From Timema cristinae (taxonomy: Eukaryota; Arthropoda; Insecta; Phasmatodea; Timematidae): a DNA stretch of 64,000 nucleotides. Made by a program: the position numbers and the translations under genes. Position 1 is the first letter of the stretch. Each line of letters opens with the position of its first letter. Under the pieces are notes generated by a model. That model worked only from the letters and a program-made list of their open reading frames with translations, did no database searches and was not told the DNA's origin. Below are positions 23,005 to 33,541 of this stretch, piece after piece. Location of the stretch: contig JBCFYV010001001.1 of the NCBI GenBank assembly GCA_039000515.1, positions 636,171-700,170 on the forward strand. Direction: 5' to 3'.

Positions 23005-23510
23005 AAGGTGGCGATGGAAGGAAACGCGAATTAAAGCCAATAATGTTTGCAGTTTTTATAGCAAAAACAATATGTTTTTTGGACAAAACAAACAAAATAT
23101 TGCTCCATTAGATACGTTTAGTTTAATTTTTTATTCCATGGAGTCATCCCGTAATCAAGCCATACCTACCAAACGGCCGCCGCCGTATGTTAGCTAAAGT
23201 AATGCCAACTTCTTAGGATAGAGGGTGTCATGTGGTCACCACAACAATTACTACCGCTGCTAATCTCACTTTATTTTTTTAGACCGGAACCGATACTTAT
23301 TTATACAAGTAGCTCCTCATTTTGTCCTCACGAGGCTGAGTTAACCCCGTTCCAGACTCAATGCATCACTGAAAAATCTGTAAGCACCGGGGATCGAACC
23401 CGGAACCTCTTGATTTGTAGGCAGGGACCACTAGACCACAGAGTTTAATTGTCTACACATGGTAATATCAACAGTTATTGAATAACGATCATGGGCATAC
23501 TAAGCATTTG
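23005..23510. mobile_element. Family E MITE, interrupted by SINE-J
   Basis: Left end AAGGTGGCGATGGAAGGAAA with GTTTGCAGTTTTTATAGC, as in copies at 31187, 46373 and 51173. The element breaks at 23120 and resumes at 23451 with CTACACATGGTAATATCAAC. Between them lies a SINE-J copy with its own target duplication. The right terminus is not preserved. Confidence 0.6.
23129..23441 (-). mobile_element. SINE-J copy, full length, with target-site duplication
   Basis: Flanked by AGTTTAATT (23120-23128 and 23442-23450). Read on the minus strand: tRNA-like head GTGGTCTAGTGGTCC with B box GGGTTCGATCCCCGG, body with CTGGAACGGGGTTAACTCAG, end GACTCCATGGAATAAAAAA. It lacks the SINE-A/B tail, so it is a separate family. 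Reference copy for SINE-J. Confidence 0.85.
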
Positions 23511-23521
23511 ATGGTAAACTT

Positions 23522-23734
23522 AATTTGCACCGCGTCTTGCTAGCCGTTCGGGTTATACGCCTATGTAATAATTATACTAATGGGTTAGGGATTAGGAAGG
23601 CTTAGTTGAGAGGAAAAACACCCGTATTTGCGTGGTAGGAGAGTGTAAAACATTTAGTAAAACCACCCTCAACGCACCCGATTGGAATTGAACCCCGATC
23701 TCTCGTGTTAGACCACACGGCCACCGGAGCGGGT
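23522..23734 (-). mobile_element. SINE-B copy with target-site duplication
   Basis: Flanked by GTAAACTT (23514-23521 and 23735-23742). The minus strand runs CCCGCTCCGGTGGCCGTGTG, B box GGGGTTCAATTCCAATCGG, then the shared tail ending CAAGACGCGGTGC. Confidence 0.9.
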
Positions 23735-24508
23735 GTAAACTTGTTAAAGATGAACAAATGTTCTACTCAAATTACGCAATTCCCCGTGATTATTCAAAAG
23801 CTGTTGGACTTTGATAGAACAAAAAAGGCCTTCCAGAGCCATTCCTACAAAATATAAGTGTAATTAAATGACCCGATATAACGTATCCTACTCGTTATTG
23901 GGTACAAACATTATTTGTGTTATTAGGTGTAATCAAATTTGATAAAAGTTCGCCCAACATCAATTAGCATCATTGGGTATATTTTGACAAGAAATAAGGT
24001 CTAGTTTGTCGCGGTAGAATCTCTGCCTTTTTTTTATGCTAAATTGTGACCACGCAAATACGGATGAATTTACTTTACTATACCTTCTTTATCACAAAAC
24101 GTAATTTATATAGGCTTATATACGAACGGGTTGTAAGAAGCAGGGGGAAAATAATAATTTAGTTAACCAGCGCTTGTGTTGTTCAAGACTCGAACTACTG
24201 TCCTTCATCTTGTTTCAGAGTCGAGATAATTATGTGCATGTAGGTCTGTCTGCACATAAGATTTATTTTCCATCCAAAGTGATGTTTTTAATAATGTCTT
24301 ACACTTGGTACCAATCTAATTTCATAAATTAGATATCATTTTTGTTTGTGTGAAAATATACGTTAGGAATCAATACTGTTTTTTTAAAGAAAAAAAGTTT
24401 TTTTTTTAAATTTCTTTTGCTTACACTAACTAGTCGGAGGAGACAGAATGAGTGAATTTCAAAAACGCTTGAGCATTCTCTGACCCGGTTGGGAATGCAT
24501 ATAAGGTG
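23735..24508. other. Unassigned, with a SINE-B tail fragment at 24046-24150
   Basis: 24046-24150 (+) carries CCACGCAAATACGGA and TATACGAACGGGTTGTAAG, a diverged SINE-B 3' half. The remainder is AT-rich without recognised content. Confidence 0.5.
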
Positions 24509-24752
24509 CCCGCTTCAGTGGTCGAAGAGGTGTCAATATCGCAATAGAATGCTGATAAGGAGAATGTCGGGGTTTGAATCCCGGTCGGGTGCATTGAGGG
24601 TGATTTTTTCCTAAATGGTTTTCCATTTGCCCTTCACTTAAATGCAGATTCAATTCCTCTTGAATTAATCCATCCTCATTATTAACACAGTAGCGTAATT
24701 ATTACATATGCGTAAACCCGAACGGTTAGTAAGATGCGGTGTTTTAAAAAAC
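24509..24752 (+). mobile_element. SINE-B copy, diverged
   Basis: Head CCCGCTTCAGTGGTCGAAG, B box GGGGTTTGAATCCCGGTCGG, then TTCCTAAATGGTTTTCCATT and tail CGTAAACCCGAACGGTTAGT. It sits directly before an A-family copy that inserted just downstream. The minus-strand ORF at 24459-24653 is a shadow. Confidence 0.85.
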
Positions 24753-24779
24753 TTAGTTGTTAAAGAGCCTTCCTCGGTC

Positions 24780-24975
24780 CCGGCACAGATTTATCTGATT
24801 TCCAAACCCTTCCTTCACCTCTGACAAGACATCTTGTGAATGTGGGGAATGCCAGGCCCCACCGTGGTTCGGATTCCACGTTAAACTGTAGGTCCTTCAT
24901 TTCATCTCACAATCACCCTACCATTACACATTAGCGTAGGTGCGTATAACCCGAACGGGTAGTAAGACGCGGTGC

Positions 24976-25029
<54 letters not shown>
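24780..25029 (+). mobile_element. SINE-A copy, 5'-truncated, with target-site duplication
   Basis: Flanked by a perfect 12-bp duplication TGTTAAAGAGCC (24768-24779 and 25030-25041). Starts at the internal point CCTCGGTCCCGGCAC, so the tRNA-like head is mostly missing. Ends in about 18 TAA repeats. The poly-Ile ORFs across the tail are microsatellite translation. Confidence 0.95.
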
Positions 25030-25031
<2 letters not shown>

Positions 25032-25041
25032 TTAAAGAGCC

Positions 25042-26559
25042 AGGAGAGCGGACCACTACTCCAAATCTGGTGGTCTTTAAGAACATTTTTATTCAACTTT
25101 AATACACTTAGAAGTCAACTTTGTGTTTTGAAACTATTGTTCCATGATTGTTTATTTTACTTGATACGTTTTATGGGAGAGCGAAACATCATCTCTTTTT
25201 CTTTGATTGACGTTGTAAAAATAAAAATTCGTCTTAGGTGGTTATCTTATTTCTCTCTCTCTCTCTCTCTTCTTCATTCCTCCTTCCACTTCCCTCGCCC
25301 ACCTTAATAAAAAGAAATGTGTGCTTCAAGCAATGAAGTTATATAATTTGTAAAATGATATCTCCAAGATTCGAATATGTAAATTTGTTTGGTAAATTAT
25401 AGTACGTAAGTTGGAATGAAGTTTTATATCATTTCGAAGCTCCCCGTTTCTTTTTTCAATCTCACATTCACATACGTTGTTAATTTTTTTCTATTCTTTT
25501 TCGTTGTTTTAACATTCTTTTGGCCTGCATGTATTAAACACATGATGCGAGCACAGGTTTCCGAATCTGTTATTGGATTCGTGTATCCGGGAATCGACTG
25601 GGAAAATTGTCTATTATTATTAGTGAGATATTGTAGGTCTATATAAAGCATGATAATTGCAAGCGGTAACTTTTTTTAAGGTCGTGAGAAGAATTTATTT
25701 CTCTGAAAATGTGAGTGTTGGGATCGCGAGTTAGAGGGAGAAAAATATTTAATATGCGATTACGACTAACGTTTGTTTCGTTCTTTATGTGTTTAATTTA
25801 AAGCGAGTACCTCATTATCTCATTCTAAAAATGTCAGATGTTTTTTTTTATGTATGTTCAGGGGCTGTTATAATATTTTATTCGAAAAATGCTGTAGCTT
25901 TTTTTTTTTTAATATTCCTCTTGTCTCCCTGTCCCCCTAAGGCGAAACCTGTATTTCGTTATGTCATACCGTGAAAACAAAAATGCAATCATCAGTCATT
26001 TCGTTTTGTCATTAGTTGGTTGTTTGGTGAATATGAAAATTATATTTGAGCTGAATAAACTCCCCCCCCCCCCCCCCCCCCCTCCGCCGTGTAGTAAACT
26101 GTTTTATATGGTTGGAAAGAAGTGCTTCAAGTTTTCACTGTCACTTTCTCACTGTGTAAATGTTTGTTTTATGGCGATCTCTTTTATATATATTTTACTT
26201 TCTGCTTGTGAAAGAATTAGTACAAGAGAGCAGCTTTCCTTTTACTACATTAATTATTGTTGTAATTTAAAAACACGTAACAGTCATTGACGCGTCTTGA
26301 GATGGACGACTGATTTCTGTCATTAAAACACGTATAAAAGACAGCGAATGAAACATTTTTTCGTTTTCAAGTGTGAATAATCATCTTTTGATTTATATGT
26401 TTATTTTATATTTGCTAACTTAAAACCTGTTCTTTTATGTTTTACAAACTTTGCGCAGCATTAATAACTGTGCGATAGCTACTATTTTTTTTAAAATTAT
26501 TATTATGTGTTATTAAACGGCTTAACCTACAGGATAAGGATGGAGAGTGTAGTTTTAGA
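25042..26559. other. AT-rich stretch, no gene recognised
   Basis: Contains a TC repeat (about 25249-25272) and a C run (about 26062-26082). ORFs at 25416-25651, 25789-25974 and 25961-26290 are hydrophobic or proline-run low-complexity frames without a domain. Confidence 0.45.
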
Positions 26560-27105
26560 GCAGGTGTGTCAAACTCGTTTGGTCATTAAGACCACTTTGA
26601 AAATATAAAATATTATATTGCCATCGTAAGTTATTAAGTAAAAAATAATAATTTAAAGATATCGATTAAATATTAAGGTTACATACAATTTCAATACTTA
26701 CCCTCCATTTTTACCTAGAAATATCAATTCTTTTATTTACAGCATTGTGTGGGTTTAAGCCTTAAATTTTGTGCTGAACTAACTTTCACTTCATTGATGA
26801 CAATATTTTTTCTCTCTAAGCAGTTATATTTTGGGTTTGGATTCCATCTCATAAGAGAAAACAAATTTTCACACCCTTGTATGCTTCCAACCATTGTACA
26901 CATTTGTTGCGAAAATTTAGCAATTTATGGTAACAGATCCCTGTTGACCCGTAAAAGTTTGGTACACCATCCTAAATTGCTGAATTTCACCAAATAAGGT
27001 TCAGTTTCCAGATCACAAATTGTGATTTTATTCAAGTTTTATAAGAAGATGAATCGAACCGCTTTGTACGTTGAGTCATCATTAGGTACGCGGGCCACAA
27101 GTTTG
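26560..27105. mobile_element. Possible hAT remnant
   Basis: Left motif CAGGTGTGTCAAACTCGTTT and right motif ACGCGGGCCACAAGTTTGG resemble the CAGGGGTGTCAAACTC...GGGCC termini of some hAT elements. The right terminus is truncated and no 8-bp duplication was found. The ORF at 26749-26997 is not recognised. Confidence 0.3.
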
Positions 27106-27329
27106 GTTTTCTCCTTCCCCTCCTCCTCCCCGCCTTTTATTCAGAGGAAGTGCACCTGACTGATATTCCAATGGCAATAGCGTGCCTGACGCCCTTAGAC
27201 TGTGTGGTCAACGATAAGGCTGTTACCCAAAATACTTGTACATTTTCTTGTCAAGATACCAGCATACACGTACGCAATAGCCCTGCAGAAAATGTGCCAA
27301 GTCGTTCATAGCTACAGTGTGATTTTCAT

Positions 27330-27660
27330 AGGAGTTACTATAGTTACTTTCACGTATTCATACGTCAAGTCATATGATCTGCAGCTGTCACTTTTGTAAT
27401 ATATGATCAATACCTGTACAATCACAACAGTAAAATATACATTTAAATTAATTTCCCTGAGCAAGAGACGACTCTTGGATAGCTCAGTGGTAGAGCATTG
27501 GTGCTCTAAGCCAAACGACCCGGGTTCAATTCCCATGTCTAGGTTTCATTTTTCAACTAATTTAAATTAATGGGAATGTAGTCCCCTCCATACTGACAAT
27601 GCCGTAATTACAATGATTTAAAATAGTCAAATCTTATCAATGTTGACTGAAAAAAAAATT
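27330..27660 (+). mobile_element. Family D element copy with tRNA-like module
   Basis: 27335-27445 carries the family D arm (TAGTTACTTTCACGTATTCA, GATCTGCAGCTGTCACTTTT, ATCAATACCTGTACAATCAC). It is followed by a tRNA-like unit (27474-27545) and then by ATCAATGTTGACTGAAAAAA, which corresponds to the start of the opposite arm. The element is interrupted by a SINE-B at 27688. Confidence 0.5.
27474..27545 (+). pseudogene. tRNA-like sequence
   Basis: TTGGATAGCTCAGTGGTAGA (A box), an anticodon-arm-like TTGG...CCAA with loop GCTCTAA, and GGGTTCAATTCCC (B box). The base before the putative anticodon is C, not the required U, and the acceptor ends do not pair in register. Judged a tRNA-derived module, not a working tRNA. 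Confidence 0.7.
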
Positions 27661-27687
27661 TTGTATTTTTAAAATGCCATTCTTATA

Positions 27688-27980
27688 ATAATAATAATAA
27701 TAATAATATAATAATAATAATAATAATAATAATATTTAGCACCGCGTGTTACTACCCGTTCGGGTTATACGCTTTGAGTACTAATTACACTAATGGATTA
27801 GGAATTGGGAAGGTTGAATTAGAGGAAGTGAACCCGCATTTGCGTGGAAGGGGAGTGGAAAACCATTTAGGAAAAACCACCCCAGTTCACCCGACCGAGA
27901 TTCGAACCTCGATCTCCCCGTCCTCAGCAGTCGAGCTCAACACGACAAGCGCGTTGGCCAACTACGCCACCGAGGCGGGT
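27688..27980 (-). mobile_element. SINE-B copy, full length, with target-site duplication
   Basis: Flanked by GCCATTCTTATA (27676-27687) and GCCATTCTCATA (27981-27992), one mismatch in 12. The minus strand runs from CCCGCCTCGGTGGCGTAGTT through the B box to GACGCGGTGCTAAATATT and TAA repeats. The plus-strand ORF at 27774-28016 is a shadow of it. Confidence 0.93.
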
Positions 27981-27992
27981 GCCATTCTCATA

Positions 27993-28269
27993 AAAATTGG
28001 ACTGGAACTTACTTAAACAGAATTTTTAAAAGTTATATTTCTTAAAAGTGTCACTCTAATCTGTCCAAGGGTTATCTGGGGTCGGTGGCCCGTAAACCCT
28101 TGATGTGGCCAACTTCCCCTTCCACCTACCAGGTGATGAAGGAAGACCGCCCATTGGAATAAATCGTATTTTAATTCGTGTAATCATTGTTAGAAAAGAC
28201 TGACTTACTACCACCCCCCCCCCCCCATCCCAGCTTGTCATCCATATTTCCCCCACCCTCTACCTCCCA
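27993..28269. other. Unassigned stretch
   Basis: C run at about 28206-28226. No gene or repeat family recognised. Confidence 0.4.
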
Positions 28270-28640
28270 CGGGGGCTGGTTTAGAAGGAGAGAGAAAGGA
28301 GTTATGGTCGCGGGGCCGTCTCGGTGTAGCGTTGACGGTGGCAGGTCGGGTGAGTAACGTTTCGTTTTAATTAGTCCCGACGTCGGCTGTTTGCAGCGCC
28401 GCGACGTCTGTGCTGTGTTGGACGTGACGCCCGCGTCATGGATAATGTAATGTACTGCCCCTCCGGCTCACCGAGTGATGAGAGCGGGGTTTGAAAGGGG
28501 AGAGGTTCCCCACGAAATTAAAACTTTTGGGGGTTCCCCCGCCCGCTCGCACGATAGGCGTCAGGTGAGGGAGGCTACGCGGTCTGCAGTCCAATGACAT
28601 TTATCCGCCCTCACTTGGACCCCCGGGACAAAAAAAAGTT
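28270..28640. other. GC/CpG-rich block, candidate regulatory island
   Basis: Dense in CG dinucleotides (GGTCGCGGGGCCGTCTCGG, CAGCGCCGCGACGTC) against an AT-rich background. A possible 5' splice site GGGTGAGTAACG lies at about 28347. No start codon in a long frame follows. It could be an untranslated first exon or island, but the sequence alone does not establish this. Confidence 0.35.
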
Positions 28641-29597
28641 TTGGGATTGTGAGGTATATAATATATACTTTTGCCTGTCTCACGTTTATATTAATTATTT
28701 AATTAAAAGCTATGTGGTAATAACTTACTGTTTAGTAAATTAAGCGCCTTTAAAAAAACTAATAAGGGGTCATCCATAATCCACAAAACTTTTTTTTTTC
28801 TTACCTATTTTTGACCTCACCTACCGCTCCCCTTAGGGGGCGTTCAAGTATTGCGTAAGCACCTTAAGGGGTAGGGGAGTTTGAGCTTCGCTTTATTTCC
28901 TGACAAGGGGAAGGGGGGCTCAGAACAATGTTAACGTAAGACGGAGAGGAATGGGCAGGAATGGCGCTGCGACCCAGTGACCACAAATTGACACACAACG
29001 ATTAAAAGTGTTAAGACGTGCATTCAAAGACATTAGTTATCAGATTAAAATAATTTTATAGTTTTTTGTAACTATAATAATTCATGTATTCACTAATACT
29101 TTTGTCTACCTGCTTAGTGCAATAAATATAAATTCATTTTACAACTGTTTATTGTGAACGACTTCGTACCATTAATTAATGGGTCGTTGCAGCGATGTCC
29201 GCAGATTATCGCGCTGAAATGGATTCAGAACTTTTTATTGGGAAAAGTTTTATTAGAATGAGGTCTCACTCGACTTTCAAGTTCTAGTAGAGTTTACTCG
29301 TCACAACTTTCCATACATTTAAAGTTTTCGGTGTTATTTACTCATAACGTGTATTTTTTCCTTCACACCATGATGATAACTTAAAACGAACCTTCTCCCA
29401 TATATCTGTTTATTTGTTGCACCAAACCACTCAAGTGGGAATTGAGTTATTATTATTATTATTATTACAACGAAAGAGAAATATTTCATTTACCGGTACA
29501 CGAATCATGGTTTCCATGGTGATGTAAGCAAATAATGATTGTACAGATGAACCAATGCGCACACAGCAGAAAATATGGAAATCTGCTAGGAAAACTG
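28641..29597. other. AT-rich stretch, nothing recognised
   Basis: Contains a short TTA repeat near 29446-29468. No ORF of interest. Confidence 0.45.
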
Positions 29598-29724
29598 AGT
29601 TTTCCTCCCTGCACGCAAATGCGGGTACATCTCCTTTGAATAAAAGCTTCCTCGTCCATAACACATTAGTGTAATTAGTAAAACAGCGTACAACCTGAAC
29701 AGTTAGTAAGACACTGTGCTAAAA
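29598..29724 (+). mobile_element. SINE-B 3' fragment
   Basis: TTTTCCTCCCTGCACGCAAAT, ATTAGTGTAATTAGTA, then CAACCTGAACAGTTAGTAAG and GTGCTAAAA. The 5' half is missing. Confidence 0.8.
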
Positions 29725-30344
29725 GAAAAACCATACAGGTACTTGCATCCCGCATTGATGGCCGATACTAAACTCTTAATATCGGTCGCCGGTTTAGAGC
29801 GACTATTTGGTCGTCCCTGACGTATATAACACAGGGTTGGAAAGATTATTTACGATTAACAAGAACGAAGTTAAATATTTTCCGAGTTGCGGCGGGCGCA
29901 CTGTGTATGTGTATGTGTATATATGTGTTACGCGTGCGAGTTACCGTCTATCATACACACATTTCGCTCTCCTCCAACTATTTATAATCCACACACACAC
30001 ACACACATATCCATACACTCACCCGCCCTAGTTTCCCGGAACTCTGAATACGACCTCTTATTTCCATAGGCAAGTATTTATATTTATCTTTTAGTGAAAC
30101 AAGACATATGTTTAAGAAGAAATTTAGAATTTACTCTCTAAACATCCGGTGGGTATAACAATATCTAATTCAGTGCTGGCAGGAGAATAACGACCTGGGA
30201 CTTAAAAAAGCAAGAATAAGATAATCATTTTTTGAAATGTTCGACTCTGTAAGAATAGTTGCTGTCGGAATAATATATATCTCCCCCTCTCTCTTACACG
30301 TTCCAGTTTGGCCTCGATAAGACGCGCGAATTACAATGGGGCGT
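29725..30344. other. Unassigned stretch with a short CA repeat
   Basis: CA repeat at about 29991-30009. Nearby ORFs are translations of this repeat. Nothing else recognised. Confidence 0.45.
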
Positions 30345-30900
30345 TCACTAAAAGTTGAAATAAATGGTACGGGGTGCATCGCACAGACTTTCTCTTTTAT
30401 CTTAAAATGGAGACATTTACTTAACACTCGTAAGATTTGTGAAACGAACTATTGATTTTATAGGAAAAAAATATTTCAAACCTATTTTAATAATACTACA
30501 ACTTTACCATGATAATTTACCTCGTATCTCTGATAGTTACGGAGATGTGAACAAAATTGGACATTTTCGGCTTTTTTAAATATCATCAAAGTCATTCTCG
30601 TGGAAAAATGAGGATTGCCATTTTGTTTGTAATTTTAAATAGTGTATATATAACAAAACGTAAGTGCGAATTTAGATAAACGTTTGTTTTATCTTTTATT
30701 CCCTTCAGTAAACTTCCCTTAAATGTAGGGTTGGGTAGATGGATAATTCCAAAAACTCTGCTGGAAACATACGTCATCGCATAAACCTCCTTTTTTGTTT
30801 GTTTCAGGGGGTCATGAAACTTGTACCTTGAACAAAATCTCGAGTTAGATTATTTTGACGATCACCGAGCGGTTGAAAGAAAGTAAATAAATAATAAACT
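30345..30900 (+). repeat. Dispersed repeat family G, copy 1
   Basis: Aligns with 54445-55210 in order: AAATGGTACGG...GCACAGACTTTCT, TTTATCTTAAAAT, AAATGCCATTTTGT-like, TTCAGTAAACT and AATTC(C/T)AAAAACT, and a final ATCTCGAGTT segment. About 550-760 bp long depending on the copy. The family is unknown; no coding content. Confidence 0.65.
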
Positions 30901-30934
30901 GGAAATTGAGAAAATAATAATAGCTTGTTGGTTG

Positions 30935-31150
30935 GGCACGCGGACAGAACTTCAAGTTCGCTTAGGCTTGGGTTTGACAATGACGGGAGGTAGGGCTTTG
31001 AATCTCGGTTGAAAGTGTTTTTTCCTTGAAGGTTTCCCACTTCCCTTCCATGCATATTTCCTCTAGATTCTATCTTTTTCCTCCTTACCTTATCAGCGGA
31101 ACAACATGTCGATAGCTCGGACGGGTAATAAATAAGACACGGTGCAATAA
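30935..31150 (+). mobile_element. SINE-B-like copy, old
   Basis: B box GGGCTTTGAATCTCGGTTG, GTTTCCCACTTCCCTTCCAT, then tail CGATAGCTCGGACGGGTAAT and GACACGGTGCAATAAAA. Strongly diverged head. Confidence 0.7.
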
Positions 31151-31186
31151 AAGGTTGGCTAAATTAACATGTGTGATTTTATATTA

Positions 31187-31431
31187 AGGTGCGGCAGAAG
31201 AGAGCGCGAGTACTTTTACAGTTTTTATAGCATTACATGTTTTTGGTCAAAATAAATCAAACATTTCTCCAGTAGCAACATAAGAGTTTAGTTTTCTGCA
31301 CATGCTAATATCATCATACTTGAATATATGTCAAGGGTGTCGTGGAATGTTGACAACTTTTTCACCTTTGGTCAAAAAAAATTCAATTCTATAAAAACTG
31401 TAAAACACTTGCACTCCCTTCTGCCGCACCT
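31187..31431. mobile_element. Family E MITE, complete 245-bp copy
   Basis: Terminal inverted repeats of about 45 bases: AGGTGCGGCAGAAGAGAGCG on the left and, read from the right, AGGTGCGGCAGAAGGGAGTG, both leading into TACAGTTTTTATAG. Flanked by TA (31185-31186, 31432-31433). The core carries GTCAAGGGTGTCGTGGAATG, conserved in other copies. A TTAA target site instead of TA cannot be excluded from the family as a whole. Confidence 0.88.
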
Positions 31432-31732
31432 TAGTGATATGTGCTTAACATGATATTTTCAACACTTAATAAAATATTTAACATAGTTTTAGTTAGTCAT
31501 TTGAAAAAGTTCACCTTGGTTGGGTTTAAAACGCTGTATTATGACTCTATGTGTCACGTCTTTAGTGGACAAAGTTTGAGAAATCCTGCTCCATACTAAT
31601 CTCTTTATCAATCATGCCCAACCTTCCCCGACTGTAGGCCCAATAAGTTTTTGTGCAGTTGTCCCGGGGAGCCGTGCATGGCAATTTTAACAAAACTTTA
31701 TGCTCAAATATAATAACATTGACAATTTTTTT
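31432..31732. other. Unassigned AT-rich stretch
   Basis: Nothing recognised. Confidence 0.4.
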
Positions 31733-31940
31733 TTGTCACCGCGTTTTACTAACCGTGCGGGCTATACCCATATATACTAATAATGCTAATGTGTTAGAAG
31801 TGAGGCTAGGTTGAATTTAGAGGAAGTGTACCCGCATTTGCGTGTAGGAAGAGTGTAAAACAATTTTGGAAAAATGACCCTCAGAACACCCGAAATTCAA
31901 ACCTCGATCTTCATGTCATCGGCAGTCCTAATCTTCTGCG
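31733..31940 (-). mobile_element. SINE-B copy, diverged
   Basis: Left side CACCGCGTTTTACTAACCG is the reversed tail, followed by GAGGAAGTGTACCCGCATTTG and a reversed B box AATTCAAACCTCGATC. The head is eroded. The plus-strand ORF at 31874-32113 is not a gene. Confidence 0.8.
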
Positions 31941-32210
31941 AAAGTAGTGCGTTGTACTCGATGTTAATTTGGCCGGGAGGAAGTGGAATGGCAAATGTAC
32001 CCCCTAACCCCCCCCCCCCTTTCCCCCAACCGTATCGCACTAAGTATTGGCTCCCGTCCTTATCCAGATCGCGGACCCCCCCCCCCATCCCACCCCCACA
32101 CGAGGGAAACTAGAACTTTTCACACACATTTATAGTGTTCTACGAAACCAATTACATATAAATACGAGTACATATTTCTTTATCACCCGTTCTGATTAAA
32201 TACGCTTAGA
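31941..32210. other. C-run-rich unassigned stretch
   Basis: Several C runs between 32009 and 32100, with overlapping ORFs on both strands that are products of those runs. Confidence 0.45.
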
Positions 32211-32628
32211 TGATAAAGATTTAATTGGCGTAATGATGAAGAAGGAAGCATTTTCGTTGAAAGAGGGTGGATAACCACTAAGGAAAAAATCAACCTCAGT
32301 AGACCAATCCATCAGGAGAGTGACACCCCCGCTTCGGTGGTGTAGTTGGCTAACGCGCTTGTCGTGTTGAGCCCGACTGCTGAGGACGGGGAGATCGAGG
32401 TTCGAATCTCGGTCGGGTGAACTGGGGGTGGTTTTTCCTAAATGGTTTTCCACTCTCCCTCCACGCAAATGTGGGTTCACTTCCTTTAATCCAACCTTCC
32501 CAATTCCTAATCCATTAGTGTAATTAGTACTTAAGCGTATAACCCGAATGGGTAGTAAGACGCGGTGATAAATAATTAAAAAAAGGAGAGTGACGCCTTA
32601 AAACCATTCAGCCACGGAAGCGGGTCAT
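32211..32628 (-). mobile_element. Older SINE-B copy, split by a younger SINE-B
   Basis: 32211-32313 and 32595-32628 together form a minus-strand copy: reversed GAGGGTGGATAACCACTAAG and, at the right, CAGCCACGGAAGCGGGTC, the reversed head. The two halves are separated by the 32325-32583 insertion and its duplicated 11-bp target. Confidence 0.75.
32325..32583 (+). mobile_element. SINE-B copy nested in an older SINE-B, with target-site duplication
   Basis: Flanked by a perfect 11-bp duplication AGGAGAGTGAC (32314-32324 and 32584-32594). Full head CCCCCGCTTCGGTGGTGTAG, B box GAGGTTCGAATCTCGGTCGG, shared tail GTATAACCCGAATGGGTAGT and end GATAAATAATTAAAAAA. Confidence 0.95.
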
Positions 32629-32851
32629 TTCATATTCATAAAATAAATATAAATTAGATTGCATTGTTATTAAAAAAAAAGGCGTTGTTTTAAGGAGTCT
32701 GTGTAGTGATATCTAACACGATTTCCACGTTCACCTAGTGTGATGGTTAGTGCTGTTTAGAGGCCCTCATTTTTAGAATGTCAGGATCCACGGAGAATAA
32801 TTTCAATCGTAGGTTTGATCCTACACTAAGTTTCTGTTTTTACATGTATTA

Positions 32852-32886
<35 letters not shown>

Positions 32887-33367
32887 GACTTACTTAGGTG
32901 GCCGCATAGTTCTCAAACTGTGGTACGTGGTGGTGTGCCAGCTGGTCCGCACATGGGACCGCAGGAAAATGATGGTATGAGACAATCGTGTTTGCTTTCC
33001 CAAATATTATATTATAGTTTAACTGAAACTAAGTTTTGAAAAATAAGTAATCAGTAATCTAACCTCAAATTATGTTTACTATCTTACTATCATGTAAATA
33101 ATTCCCAGATATCTATTTTAAACAAAATTGCTATGAACTTTTTCTAAAATTACCCAACATTACTATATTACTTAACTGAGGGCTTCAATCAAAAGAACTC
33201 CCCGATGACAGACAGAATTGTTTTGGTTTATAGGGCACATAAAAACTAACAAGTCATAATCTCGAGGTCGAAATTTTTCACAATAACAGTATGTTTTATG
33301 TTTTTTAGAAAGTAAAAAAGTTAAATAAATTAAAAGAGTACAATATTGACAAGCTAACTCCATTTAT
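32629..33367. other. Unassigned, with a tRNA-like head and a TTA repeat
   Basis: 32730-32830 (+) has CACCTAGTGTGATGGTTAG and GTAGGTTTGATCCTACACTA, which look like the A and B boxes of another tRNA-derived SINE. A TTA repeat follows at about 32847-32885. The rest is AT-rich. Confidence 0.4.
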
Positions 33368-33384
33368 TGAAAATTGAAAAATTG

Positions 33385-33458
33385 ACTCTTGGGCACGGGA
33401 ATTGAACCCGGGACCTTTGGCTTAGTACGCCAATGCTCTAACCACTGAGCTATCCAGG
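33385..33458 (-). pseudogene. tRNA-like unit, left arm of foldback
   Basis: Minus strand TCCTGGATAGCTCAGTGGTT, anticodon arm TTGGC-GTACTAA-GCCAA, T arm CCGGG-TTCAATT-CCCGT. D, anticodon and T arms can fold, but the acceptor strands are out of register by one base and the loop would give an ACT anticodon, which is not a normal tRNA. Probably a tRNA-derived promoter module. Confidence 0.65.
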
Positions 33459-33541
33459 AATCGTCCCGTGCCCAGGGTCATTCTTCACTCATAGACTCTG
33501 CCTTTAAATATGAGTGAAGAATGACCCTGGGTATGAGAGAA

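Noticed and set aside
24902..25307. ORFs with long isoleucine runs
   Set aside because: They are translations of the TAA microsatellite tail of a SINE-A copy.
25961..26290. ORF with a proline run as a proline-rich protein
   Set aside because: The run is a C homopolymer; flanking residues show no domain.
33385..33458. Functional tRNA gene
   Set aside because: Acceptor strands are out of register, the anticodon loop gives an implausible anticodon, and the unit sits in a foldback repeated elsewhere.
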